From assembly GCA_018985225.1 (NCBI GenBank), contig JADGIF010000270.1, forward strand, positions 1 to 12,196: a stretch of 12,196 nt of DNA. Direction: 5' to 3'. The notes under the pieces were generated by a model. It ran no database searches. It worked only from the letters and a program-made list of their open reading frames with translations, and was not told where the DNA came from. Positions 1 to 7,595 of this stretch are shown here, one piece after another (positions within the stretch are counted from its first letter, which is position 1; every line of letters starts with the position of its first letter). A program made the position numbers and the translations under genes. The DNA comes from Amoeboradix gromovi (lineage: Eukaryota > Sanchytriomycota > Sanchytriomycetes > Sanchytriales > Sanchytriaceae).

Positions 1-53
1 ATGATAGCATTTCCTCCGTATGGAGCACCTCCTTTAAAAACGAGTTAGTCTAG
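1..53 (+). CDS. Possible C-terminal tail of an upstream gene (partial)
   Basis: Two plus-strand frames are open from the window edge. Frame 1 ends at a TAG at 46-48 and reads a short Pro-rich tail (FPPYGAPP). Frame 3 ends at a TAG at 51-53. Either could be the last codons of a gene lying to the left. Neither stop carries the AATAAA overlap seen at most gene ends here, so support is weak. The following 54-296 shows no convincing gene and presumably holds the kinase promoter. An AATAAA at 205-210 lies in it without an assignable gene. Confidence 0.2.
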   Translation, partial: DSISSVWSTSFKNELV

Positions 54-296
54 TTTTTATATTTGGTGTCCCATATTGACTATGAAAAAGAATATTGAAA
101 TCTCGGAAACAAATGCTGTTTCCTTAACTACATTCGAACAAACGCTTCATGTTTTTTCAGCTTATATTAAATGATTGCCTTTCGAGGTTCAAATATTCGA
201 GACTAATAAACATCGTTTCATATATATCTCCTGGCTAGATACATTGCCCGTTTTCTCAAAGTTCGTCTCACATATTACCCCGTGTATTTCCATTTC

Positions 297-1505
297 ATGA
301 CAAACGACTACTTGGTAGACTCTGGAGTTAATATTGGTGAGGGTTCCTTTGCTCACGTTAGAAAGCTTGGCAAGTACGTAGAAAAGACTTCCAAACTATT
401 AAAAGGCTACAAATCTCATGAATGGTTGGACGAAGTTTTCTTATTAAAAATACTGCAATCTCCATATGTACCAGTTTTATACGACTACTGTATTTTGCAT
501 CACGATAGAGTTTGCATTCGGATGGGCTACGCTGGCATAGATCTCAAAGTCTTTTATAAAAATATAACTTGTGATGCCGACCGCGAAAGATACTTGAGGG
601 ACCATTTTATTCAAATATGCAAGGGTCTTCAGTATATGCATAGCATGCACATAGTGCATTGTGATATAAAGCCAAAAAATGTACTACTGCATAACGGTTT
701 AATTAAATTAATTGATTTTAATTTATCTCAGTTTGAAAACGGGATTAAAAATGAGTTTAGCGTATTTGCATGGCCATATAGACCATTGGAGATTATCAAT
801 AAACAGCGACTGTCATGCAAATCTGACTTATATGCTCTAGGCTGTATGTTATTCTATTTTAGATTTAATTGTGGGCCATTATTTATGTATAACAAGAACG
901 ATCCTCCCTCAAATGAATTACATATGGGACTCCTACAGGATTTCAAAGTTTTGATTGCAAATAACCACTTTATGGATCCAGTTCTGAATAGCGCTGTTAA
1001 ACACTGCTTAGAATTTGACATTAAAGAGAGGTATGATACTAGCGATGTTTTATCACTATTTAGTGAAGATAGCAAAAAAAGAAAGTGTAAATATATAGAA
1101 GCTTGCAACTCCAAACCATTTGGCGATTCTTACTCGGAGTTGGTGGACTTGTTTGCGTTGTTTGAAATACCGCCCAAAACATATGAAATACTGTTTTTAA
1201 CTTGCTGGTACACATGGTCAACTGTTAATTATGACAAGGATTGCCTTGGTGTCATGGTGTTTCTAATTATCAAGATGTTATGTAGAGGTGACTATCCTTT
1301 AATACAAAGAATAGAAATATTAGTTCCAATAGATGTTGAGTGGCTGCAAGAAAATGTGTATTTGAACGACTACGAGTTCCTTTTGACTTCTTACAAGCAC
1401 TATTTGGTATTACAGAACTCTAGTCGCAGAATTGAGCACGCATTTCACAAACTTGAATTTGATTCTGGAATAGATATATTAGCGCTATTAGATAAAGAAA
1501 TGTGA
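297..1505 (+). CDS. Protein kinase with apparent C-terminal cyclin-like domain
   Basis: 402-aa protein starting at the ATG at 297; the frame opens earlier but only with a GTG at 282. Kinase motifs are seen in order: glycine loop GEGSFAHV (14-21), probable ATP-binding Lys30 in YVEK, helix-C glutamate near 42-46, catalytic loop HCDIKPKN (121-128), metal-binding DFN (140-142), a CMGC-style WPYRPLE (159-165), SDLYALGC (176-183) and a final CLEFDIKER (237-245). Two positions are odd: the HRD arginine is Cys122 and the DFG glycine is Asn142. Catalytic Asp123, Lys125, Asn128 and Asp140 are kept, so activity is plausible. Residues about 275-385 are helical and hydrophobic and resemble a cyclin box, which suggests a CDK fused to its own cyclin (inference). 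The 3' end overlaps IMP2 on the other strand by 61 bases. Kinase identity is firm; subfamily and substrate are unknown. Confidence 0.88.
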   Translation: MTNDYLVDSGVNIGEGSFAHVRKLGKYVEKTSKLLKGYKSHEWLDEVFLLKILQSPYVPVLYDYCILHHDRVCIRMGYAGIDLKVFYKNITCDADRERYLRDHFIQICKGLQYMHSMHIVHCDIKPKNVLLHNGLIKLIDFNLSQFENGIKNEFSVFAWPYRPLEIINKQRLSCKSDLYALGCMLFYFRFNCGPLFMYNKNDPPSNELHMGLLQDFKVLIANNHFMDPVLNSAVKHCLEFDIKERYDTSDVLSLFSEDSKKRKCKYIEACNSKPFGDSYSELVDLFALFEIPPKTYEILFLTCWYTWSTVNYDKDCLGVMVFLIIKMLCRGDYPLIQRIEILVPIDVEWLQENVYLNDYEFLLTSYKHYLVLQNSSRRIEHAFHKLEFDSGIDILALLDKEM

Positions 1506-1996
1506 TCATAATAATACCACCACGGATATTGGTGATATACTTTTAATAAACTATGGGTACTTCTATAAATATACCGTTGACTTTGAGTGTGTAAAACAGG
1601 GCTGTATGGCCAAAGCCTTGCATACACCTTTGCTACAATAGTGCTACTCGGTATTGGACCATAATGGTTAGAATCCAATGAACTAGAGTTACTGTCACCT
1701 TCAACCCAAACCATACCCTTGTTTAATATAATCGCTTGGCTACCAAAAACAGAGTTAGGATCAGTTAGAACATGTTTGAGACTAACTATACGCTTAACTT
1801 GTAACCTTCCATTTGGAGCTTCCAACATCACTACATCCCCAACTCGATAATTCGACGATTTAAAACCAAGTAGAATATCACCATGATTTAGACAGGGCAT
1901 CATAGAAGTCCCATTAATTTTGATCACACAAAAATTGTTCACTACAAAATGAGCAACCAAAAGGGTGGGGCCAACATACTTGAATGATATGAACAT
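1445..1996 (-). CDS. IMP2: Mitochondrial inner membrane peptidase subunit 2
   Basis: 183-aa S26-family signal peptidase. An N-terminal hydrophobic segment (about 8-25) would anchor it in the inner membrane, with the catalytic domain in the intermembrane space. There it would trim sorting signals from proteins such as cytochrome c1 (family knowledge). The catalytic serine is in GTSMMPC (Ser31) and the general-base lysine in QVKRIV (Lys68). The conserved box WVEGDSNSSSLDSNHYGPI spans 97-115. The DSN in that box and the KR after the lysine fit Imp2 rather than Imp1, which has DSR. The C-terminal tail after the WP at about 133 is some 50 residues long, longer than I recall for Imp2. Its last 20 codons lie over the end of the kinase gene. 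No AATAAA is near this stop. The ATG is 21 bases past the PPR gene's stop, so the promoter must lie in that gene unless the two are cotranscribed. Confidence 0.9.
   Translation of the reverse strand: MFISFKYVGPTLLVAHFVVNNFCVIKINGTSMMPCLNHGDILLGFKSSNYRVGDVVMLEAPNGRLQVKRIVSLKHVLTDPNSVFGSQAIILNKGMVWVEGDSNSSSLDSNHYGPIPSSTIVAKVYARLWPYSPVLHTQSQRYIYRSTHSLLKVYHQYPWWYYYDHISLSNSANISIPESNSSL
1545..1550 (+). terminator. Poly(A) signal AATAAA for the kinase gene
   Basis: AATAAA lies 40 bases past the kinase stop codon, inside the IMP2 coding region on the opposite strand. It is the nearest such hexamer. The kinase and IMP2 are the only well-supported genes here whose AATAAA does not overlap the stop. Confidence 0.45.
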
Positions 1997-2016
1997 AAGG
2001 GTGTTAGAAAAATCTA

Positions 2017-2022
2017 TTTATT
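2017..2022 (-). terminator. AATAAA overlapping the PPR gene stop codon
   Basis: On the minus strand the last codons read AAA TTA AAA TAA ATAG, so AATAAA spans the stop. The IMP2 start codon is only about 20 bases further on. Confidence 0.6.
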
Positions 2023-3142
2023 TTAATTTAGGATTGACATATATATTGTACTCGTCTCTATTGGACGAAAACCACCTTAAATTATCCCAAATAGGGTGAT
2101 ATGGATGAAAAGATTTGTTTATCAGATTTTTTGTTATCAAATTTGGTTGTATCCCATTCTTGTCCATGTCATGCAACAAAGAAGATTGTGTTTTTTTCTT
2201 GGAGTTCATGATCATTATGTTATATGTAGTGACATCTTTTCTAATTTTACAAAACTTGTCAAATATTTCAAATTTAATTGGGTTATTACGAACCGAAAGT
2301 AGCAAAGAGTTAACATGATTAATATGAACTTGCTTACCAGACTGCAAGAGCCAGTTGAATATCTGAAAGCAATTCAAATGCTCGTTATTTTTAGCAAAAG
2401 CAAAAATCAGGGTTCGGTAAAGACGTTGCGAAGGCAAATTATATCCATGAAAACTGTTGAACCCCATATAGGAATTGATAACGACTTCCTTTGGTTTCCC
2501 AAATCTTTCTATAAAGTCATCAGAAATGTTAGAAAAAGTTCTACTTCCCTTAGTCTTAGTGTTATTAGACATCAAACGCAGAGATTCTTCAAAATATGAT
2601 CTCATTTTTATATCATAGTCTGTGCGATCAACAATTCTGTGAGGCTCCAACAGAAACGAATCAATATCAATTAACGGATTAAGAATTTCTCTAATTTTGT
2701 TTAAATCTGGTATCTGAGAGTATAATTTAACCATGGTCTCTATGGCAATGGGCTTAATAGGCTGTAAGCTCTTAAATATTGACTCAGCTTGATCAATTTG
2801 GAATGTATATGCAAAATGAAATAATAGGTCGTTTTTCAATTTGGTATCTATCAAATTTCGCTCCTCTAACATTTTCCAATATTCTTCTACTCTGCTTGTT
2901 GAATATGATCTGGTATATAATGTGAATATGTTTTTAATTAAATTATTGGGATAATATCCTAGCGCATTCGCCAATTTCATATAAGCCCATATTCCCTTTT
3001 GACTTGAAATGTTATTTTTAAAAATATCACGAGTCATTTTGTAGTCTATTAATTTCTCAATCGTATTCTTACTGTAGTAGGTTGGGTTATTTACAGCAGT
3101 GTTCCACATATTTACAAAGTTCAATCGATTTATGACAGCCAT
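2018..3142 (-). CDS. PPR-like helical repeat protein, probably mitochondrial
   Basis: 374-aa protein made almost entirely of predicted helices. The clearest repeat is at about 300-340, where VTTYNIMI is followed by a second helix and LLHDMDKNGIQPN. This is the pattern of a pentatricopeptide repeat: a TYN(I/T)(M/L)I first helix and a G-I-x-P-(N/D) end. Weaker repeats can be traced upstream, for example around 55-85, 110-150 and 235-280. PPR proteins usually bind specific organellar RNAs and support their processing, stability or translation. Fungal members mostly act in mitochondria. The N-terminus is poor in acidic residues and could be a targeting sequence. It lies between a channel gene and IMP2, all on the same strand. 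The target RNA cannot be told from sequence. The TAA stop is merged with AATAAA. Confidence 0.7.
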   Translation of the reverse strand: MAVINRLNFVNMWNTAVNNPTYYSKNTIEKLIDYKMTRDIFKNNISSQKGIWAYMKLANALGYYPNNLIKNIFTLYTRSYSTSRVEEYWKMLEERNLIDTKLKNDLLFHFAYTFQIDQAESIFKSLQPIKPIAIETMVKLYSQIPDLNKIREILNPLIDIDSFLLEPHRIVDRTDYDIKMRSYFEESLRLMSNNTKTKGSRTFSNISDDFIERFGKPKEVVINSYMGFNSFHGYNLPSQRLYRTLIFAFAKNNEHLNCFQIFNWLLQSGKQVHINHVNSLLLSVRNNPIKFEIFDKFCKIRKDVTTYNIMIMNSKKKTQSSLLHDMDKNGIQPNLITKNLINKSFHPYHPIWDNLRWFSSNRDEYNIYVNPKLK

Positions 3143-3208
3143 GTACTCCTTTGCAACTCCTGAAATGCTGCAATAGATCTGAAGTAACGGACAAATATTA
3201 AATCAATA

Positions 3209-3214
3209 TTTATT
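3209..3214 (-). terminator. AATAAA overlapping the CSC1-family gene stop codon
   Basis: The minus strand reads ATT TAA TAAATATTG, so AATAAA overlaps the TAA of the second reading frame. This marks 3213 as the real gene end rather than the first-frame stop at 3895. Confidence 0.6.
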
Positions 3215-5994
3215 AAATGCTTGTAGTAGTCCATATCTTGCTCAGTTTCCCGCTTATTGCCGGATGCGCATATTCTTTGTTCTGAGCAATATCTGGATGA
3301 TGCTGTGGTAACACATGTTTGTAGTCTCCAAACACCATCCTTTCCTCGTCTCCATACACCTGCGCATTACTTATGTCAACACCTGGTGCCGGTTCTGTAT
3401 ACTCAGGTGATCCTACGGCATGTTCACTAATCAATGATCCTGGTAAGTATGTTAGCCTTTCACTCAAAACTGTGTTTGTATAATATATCAACAGAAAGTC
3501 AACTAATACTAGTGGTGTTAGCCCAGCTGATAATCCTATTTGTTTCTTTGTGGTCATGTACGCTATTGATGTTAAGTGATACATTAGTAATGCCACAAAT
3601 GTAAAATTGGACGCATTATTCACTATCATCTTTCCTCCAGTCTCATATCTACGCTCGTATATAAATAAAAAACAGTATTTAGTACATATTTTTAGCACTA
3701 GAAAGTATAGCGCACATACTGGCATCATCATTGGCTCTATTACACTATATACGATAGCCAACAGAAACACGAACATCGGTACAGGCATTAATGTTCCGTA
3801 ATCAATTGCAGGTGCTGTCTTTAAATTGGTTTCCCTTTGTCTTGGTGTTCGCGAAAACACAGAAGTCAGTTTAGCAACCACTATGGTCGCAAACCTAGTA
3901 ATATATAACGGAAGTTGTACTAATGCTTGTAGCCACACATAAATTACCTATATGAGTTGTTTTTACCATTATTGGTGCAATATCGTTTATAATAGTGCTA
4001 ACTCTATCCTGTATATCTGCAAACTTCTGGTTGTAAATTGCATCCAGCAAGAAAGCTATGACGGCTGCAGATGCTTGATACAATATCAAGACATTAATCA
4101 CCAGAAACGAGAAGTATTTAACGATTACGTCATGTTCAATTCTACTCCATGAGACTAATCCTTGAAATTTTGCAGTAATTGTAAACAATGTTGGTAAGCC
4201 TCCTACACTGATATTCAATATAAGAGGAGGTACAACAGATTGGAGAAAGGCTGCTGTATCTGGATTTGGAATGAAAGAATTGAAAAATTTAGGACTTAAA
4301 AAAGGAGCCGTAAGAAATGCCATAACTAAATTCCAGAATATTATTAATGCAAATATTCCCGCTAAAACAGCGAAATATCGGATGTAGTTTACTATGGGTG
4401 GAAATGAAAGATTGGCGTAGTACAAATCAGTGTAGCTAGGCGCCATTGAACATGATAATACAATTGGAACCCTGTGCATTAGTATTTGTGACGCCACTTG
4501 TGCACTCACTGTTGATTTGAACGTAACAATAGCCGATGAAGTAGGTTCAAAGTCCTCTATATCCACGATATCATCTAATCCATTTATTGGTCTTTCTAAA
4601 TCTACATTGCTCATGGCTTTTTGAAGTCTATCTAGTTTGGTGAGCTCTAATAACTTCTTAGTTATAGTCTTAAATTCTAGGTACTGCTCCATTAGAAATT
4701 CCCTGCTCGTCTCCGTATTAAACTGTTCCAATTCTTGCCTGTATTTAGCACTATACTCCTCGTCAAAGGCATCTATGTTCTGTTTGTACCATTCTCTTAC
4801 CTTCAGCGTTTGTATATCATACTTTTTGAATTTTTCAAAATAGTGGTCAATAGCATCGTGCTGATATGATGATGGGTATTCATTATTATTATCCCTACAC
4901 ATATGCAGCACATGATATATAAACCAATAAGAAGGCGCAAAAATATTTCCAAGTATGCATCTCTTCCATTTCAGTGGCCTCTGTGCATTCGGTAAATCTT
5001 GGAATATCATGTGAGGCAGTGGACTATGATTGGGTACAGCCACTGGGTTATTAGAGAAGCAGAACAAGTCATAAGCTGGAAGGTTGGAAGTGGACTTCCT
5101 AAAGGGCAGTTTGGGCGGACTGTCCTTTGATAACAAATTTATCGAGGTTTGGGACATGCGAGAGGAATCAAGTGAATTTTTTTTGATGGAATCTTTCAGC
5201 CACTTTTCGTATAAACTTTCAAGAGTTGTTAGTGCTTGATATCGTCGTTTAATAATTTTTAGTAAAGAATTAAAGTTACGAAACACAATCACTTGTTCCA
5301 CCTCACCAATATCCATATTGGCAAAGAATTGCTGCAAAAATGGGCCAGAGCGCATCGGATGAGGAACACCTTGAACTATGACGCTTCTGGAATTGATGTA
5401 ATTGCGTCTAGTGGCAGTAAGCAAGAACTTCTGACGAAGAGATATAAATAATGAATTTAGCTTGAATACGTAATAATAAATAGATAAAGAGATGATGTAG
5501 TAGTAAGAAAAATGGAAATACCAAGCAATAGAGTCTAGCGGTAGTAAGTCAGGCGAAGTTTCAAACGAATTTTTTCTGGATGCCGACTCATTTGTGGTAT
5601 CCTTGAAATACTCGTGGATGAAAAGCAAAGGAAAGGTAGAGAATATGGTCCAAAATATGCACCATCTACCAGCCAAACTGACTATTTTGTTGAAACAATA
5701 AGCATCTAAACCTACGCTGTTCAGGTAAGCGTCATCAGAAATATCTACAATATCAATAAACCACCTCCATCCGTGACCTAAAACTGGCAAGGCATTCTTG
5801 ACATGATCAATGCCAAACTGTTTACGAGGTGAGTAGATGTTTTTCATTCTATCCCTCATTACACTAAAAAATATCATTAGGGCTAGAAAAGCAGCTATCC
5901 AAATGGTATTATTGCCTAACGTGTCCAAAGTGCTAATGTATGGCTGCTCTTCAGTATCGTTAGCATGGCTTAACGCCAAAAAGCAATGTATCAT
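3213..5994 (-). CDS. CSC1/OSCA/TMEM63-family cation channel, split into two frames (+1)
   Basis: Two overlapping frames together encode one full-length RSN1/PHM7/CSC1 protein of about 926 aa. The first frame (5994 down to 3895) holds an N-terminal membrane segment (about 30-47), further segments near 108-125 and 160-178, and the cytosolic domain. That domain starts at RSVIVQGVPHPMRS near 200 and includes VTFKSTVSAQVASQ. The channel core follows from about 535 (RYFAVLAGIFALIIFW), with FQGLVSWSRIEHDVIVKYF. The second frame (3938 down to 3213) continues with WLQALVQLPLYI, the family motif TPRQR, YGTLMPVPM, IYSVIEPMMMP, ERRYETGGKMI and an acidic cytosolic tail. Homology places the change between KTTH and YVWLQ, because a second-frame TAG at 3948-3950 prevents an earlier switch. 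The second-frame stop carries AATAAA and the first-frame stop does not. It could be programmed +1 frameshifting, a recent indel or an assembly error. The family forms osmotically or mechanically gated, calcium-permeable channels in the plasma or internal membranes. Confidence 0.85.
3937..3951 (-). other. Candidate +1 frameshift site in the CSC1-family gene
   Basis: In the first reading frame the minus strand reads ATA GGT AAT TTA TGT. In the frame shifted by +1 it gives GTA ATT TAT GTG TGG, joining directly to the conserved second half. A stop (TAG, 3948-3950) in the second frame limits the switch to this point or later. The protein family requires it before WLQ. Twelve of the 15 bases match, in the same phase, the site in the ARPC2 gene at 11242-11256. 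Confidence 0.4.
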
Positions 5995-6032
5995 GTTTGC
6001 TAAACTTGGGGATTTTAAAATTTTAGGTCAGC
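5995..6032. promoter_or_regulatory. 38-base divergent promoter region
   Basis: Only 38 bases separate the start codons of the CSC1-family gene (minus) and the 93-aa gene (plus). The stretch is AT-rich, with TTTTAAAATTTTAGG. Any upstream activation sites must lie inside one of the coding regions. No specific factor site was recognised. Confidence 0.4.
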
Positions 6033-6314
6033 ATGGAAGATGATAACGATTATTCACAAATCTTGAGAAGCTTACTTTTACATGGGAAACTAGACAAAAG
6101 CACTCATTATGGGACTTATGAACCGGAATTAAACGTTGTGTCATTAATTTGCAAGACTCTTGGGGTTGAAAAACCTCGAAAAATATCCAAACACGAGCAT
6201 TTGATTAAAAAAGAACCAATTCAAGATAAAGAGTCACTTATGCCTAGTAACGAGGAATTATTAAAAATGAGGCAGACATCAAAAGTTTTATATCAGCTAC
6301 GAAAAAATAAATAA
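6033..6314 (+). CDS. Unrecognised 93-aa protein
   Basis: The ATG at 6033 opens a 93-codon frame. I do not recognise the family. The protein begins acidic (MEDDNDYSQIL), continues with a helical SLLLHGKL and an aromatic THYGTYEP, and becomes very basic and lysine-rich in its second half (VEKPRKISKH, LIKKEP, ending QLRKNK). No membrane segment or signal peptide is visible. This acidic-then-basic layout would suit a small subunit of a nuclear or RNA/DNA-associated complex, but that is a guess. It counts as a real gene because it fills an otherwise empty gap between two starts, reads like a normal protein, and ends in AATAAATAAA, the local gene-end signature. It lies 39 bases upstream of eEF1B-gamma on the same strand. 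Confidence 0.7.
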   Translation: MEDDNDYSQILRSLLLHGKLDKSTHYGTYEPELNVVSLICKTLGVEKPRKISKHEHLIKKEPIQDKESLMPSNEELLKMRQTSKVLYQLRKNK

Positions 6315-6315
6315 A
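6306..6315 (+). terminator. Double AATAAA overlapping the 93-aa gene stop codon
   Basis: AATAAATAAA covers the final codons and the TAA at 6312-6314. Two overlapping copies of the hexamer are present, about 40 bases before the next start codon. Confidence 0.6.
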
Positions 6316-6353
6316 CAAATATTTTTAAATTCAGAGGAGAAGTTTCCATACAA

Positions 6354-7580
6354 ATGATCGGTAGATTGTTCTGTTTTCCACAAGACCCTAGACAACTTAA
6401 AGCGAGAGTAGCGGCAGAGTATTGCAAAAAACAAATCAAGGTAGTAGAAGAGAATGTATTTGATCCAGCTTCTCAGTTCTCAAAGTTGTTTGTTAAAGGT
6501 ACAAAGGTTCCTGCATTTATTGATGATATTCAGAAAGTGCAAGTTATGGAATCTTCAGGAATCGCATACCACATTGCAAAGGTGTATGATGCAACCAACC
6601 AGTTGTTGGGCAAAACCAAAGTTGAGGAATCTCAAATTGCTCAGTGGATTTTTTACGCCGACACCAACCTTTTCTCTAATTCATTTGAATTATTCTGCTT
6701 GTACAATGGTTATCATAAGTACGATAAGGCAATGGAGGAGAAATGTATAGTCACTTTAAACAAATGTTTAACCTTTTTAGATAAGCATTTGTTGCACAAG
6801 ACTTATTTTGGTTCAGAATCCATCTCTTTGGCAGACATTATCATGGCATCATCTTTATCATGGTTGTATTCTTCGTATCTTGAAGAAAAAGATCGAAAGG
6901 CATATCAAAACTTAATGAGATGGTTTTCAACTTGCTTGAATCAAAACGAATTCAAGAAACATCATGGTGAATTCAAATTCTGTGAAAAGAGAGTCAAGGT
7001 GAAAGAGACAGGTCCTGCACAACAAGCGTCTTTGAAGAATGAAAAAGCAACCAAGCAGCCAAAGGAAGCAAAACCAGCTGCTCCAATTGAAGTCAAGGAA
7101 GTAAAAAAAAAGCATCCTTGCGAGGAATTGCCACCAACAGCAATGGTTTTAGATGAATGGAAGCGTGTTTACAGCAACAACGACACCAGACCGACAGCTA
7201 TTGATTGGTTTTGGAATCACTATGATTCAAACGGATATTCTGTGTGGCATGTACAGTACAAATACGCAGAGGAGCTGACCAAAACATTCATGACATCCAA
7301 CTTAATTGGAGGATTTTTCCAAAGGATTGAGAGAGCTCGCAAATACGCATTTGGATCATTGTTAGTGATAGGAGAGGACAATGACAACACAATTGAAGGA
7401 TACTTTGTGTTTAGAGGACAAGATGTGCTACCAGAAGTAGCTGATGCACCTGATTATCCGTCTTTTTCCTTTACAAAGGTCGATGTATTAAAAAATAAGC
7501 AGAAGTTTGAAGACTATTTAGCTTGGGATGGTGAATCATTTAAGACCAAGAAGTGTGCGGATGGCAAAATCTTTAAATAA
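6354..7580 (+). CDS. TEF4: Translation elongation factor 1B gamma (eEF1B-gamma)
   Basis: 408-aa protein of the usual length (about 400-415). Residues 1-215 are a glutathione-S-transferase-like domain, with the N-terminal beta-alpha pattern (MIGRLFCFPQDPR), VPAF near 61, the SSGIAYHIA helix and the GSESISLADIIMASSL core. Residues about 215-253 are a Lys/Glu/Pro-rich linker with a run of lysines. Residues 254-408 form the conserved C-terminal domain, with DEWKRVYSNND, DWFWNHYDSNGYSVWHVQY, GGFFQRIERARKYAFGS and FRGQDVLPEVADAPDY. In the eEF1 complex, gamma anchors the guanine-exchange subunit (eEF1B-alpha) that recharges eEF1A with GTP. A CTG codon at 7275-7277 encodes the Leu of the conserved EELT. 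The gene is normally highly expressed, yet only 39 bases separate it from the upstream stop, so its promoter probably lies in the 93-aa coding region. Yeast has two copies (TEF4, CAM1); which is orthologous is undetermined. Confidence 0.96.
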   Translation: MIGRLFCFPQDPRQLKARVAAEYCKKQIKVVEENVFDPASQFSKLFVKGTKVPAFIDDIQKVQVMESSGIAYHIAKVYDATNQLLGKTKVEESQIAQWIFYADTNLFSNSFELFCLYNGYHKYDKAMEEKCIVTLNKCLTFLDKHLLHKTYFGSESISLADIIMASSLSWLYSSYLEEKDRKAYQNLMRWFSTCLNQNEFKKHHGEFKFCEKRVKVKETGPAQQASLKNEKATKQPKEAKPAAPIEVKEVKKKHPCEELPPTAMVLDEWKRVYSNNDTRPTAIDWFWNHYDSNGYSVWHVQYKYAEELTKTFMTSNLIGGFFQRIERARKYAFGSLLVIGEDNDNTIEGYFVFRGQDVLPEVADAPDYPSFSFTKVDVLKNKQKFEDYLAWDGESFKTKKCADGKIFK

Positions 7581-7595
7581 ATAATTGAATTTATT
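7576..7595. terminator. Bidirectional poly(A) signal between eEF1B-gamma and PRP17
   Basis: The two convergent genes are 13 bases apart. AATAAA on the plus strand (7576-7581) overlaps the eEF1B-gamma stop. AATAAA on the minus strand (7590-7595) overlaps the PRP17 stop. Together they make an imperfect inverted repeat centred on ATTGA. Confidence 0.65.

Noticed and set aside
82-238. 30-codon frame at 82-174 that could be extended to about 51 codons if the T6 run at 152-157 were T5
   Set aside because: It rests on assuming a homopolymer error, has no AATAAA at the resulting stop and no recognisable homology.
1445-1996. Imp1 rather than Imp2
   Set aside because: The DSN (not DSR) box and the lysine followed by arginine fit Imp2.
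2096-2599. Plus-strand frames of 67-94 codons over the PPR gene, and similar frames over other genes
   Set aside because: They are mirror frames of well-supported genes on the opposite strand or in another phase, with no protein resemblance.
3895-3951. Known yeast +1 signals (CUU AGG C, CUU AGU U, GCG AGU U, GCG UGA C)
   Set aside because: None is present in phase in either overlap, so the breaks cannot be explained by the Ty1, Ty3, EST3 or antizyme mechanism.
3947-3970. A 19-base GT...AG removal upstream of the CSC1 switch point (beginning GTAAAAACAACT and ending at the TATAG)
   Set aside because: It would restore the frame but deletes the VKTTH segment, which aligns with the conserved K-A-S-N-type residues of the family, and it is too short for a known intron.
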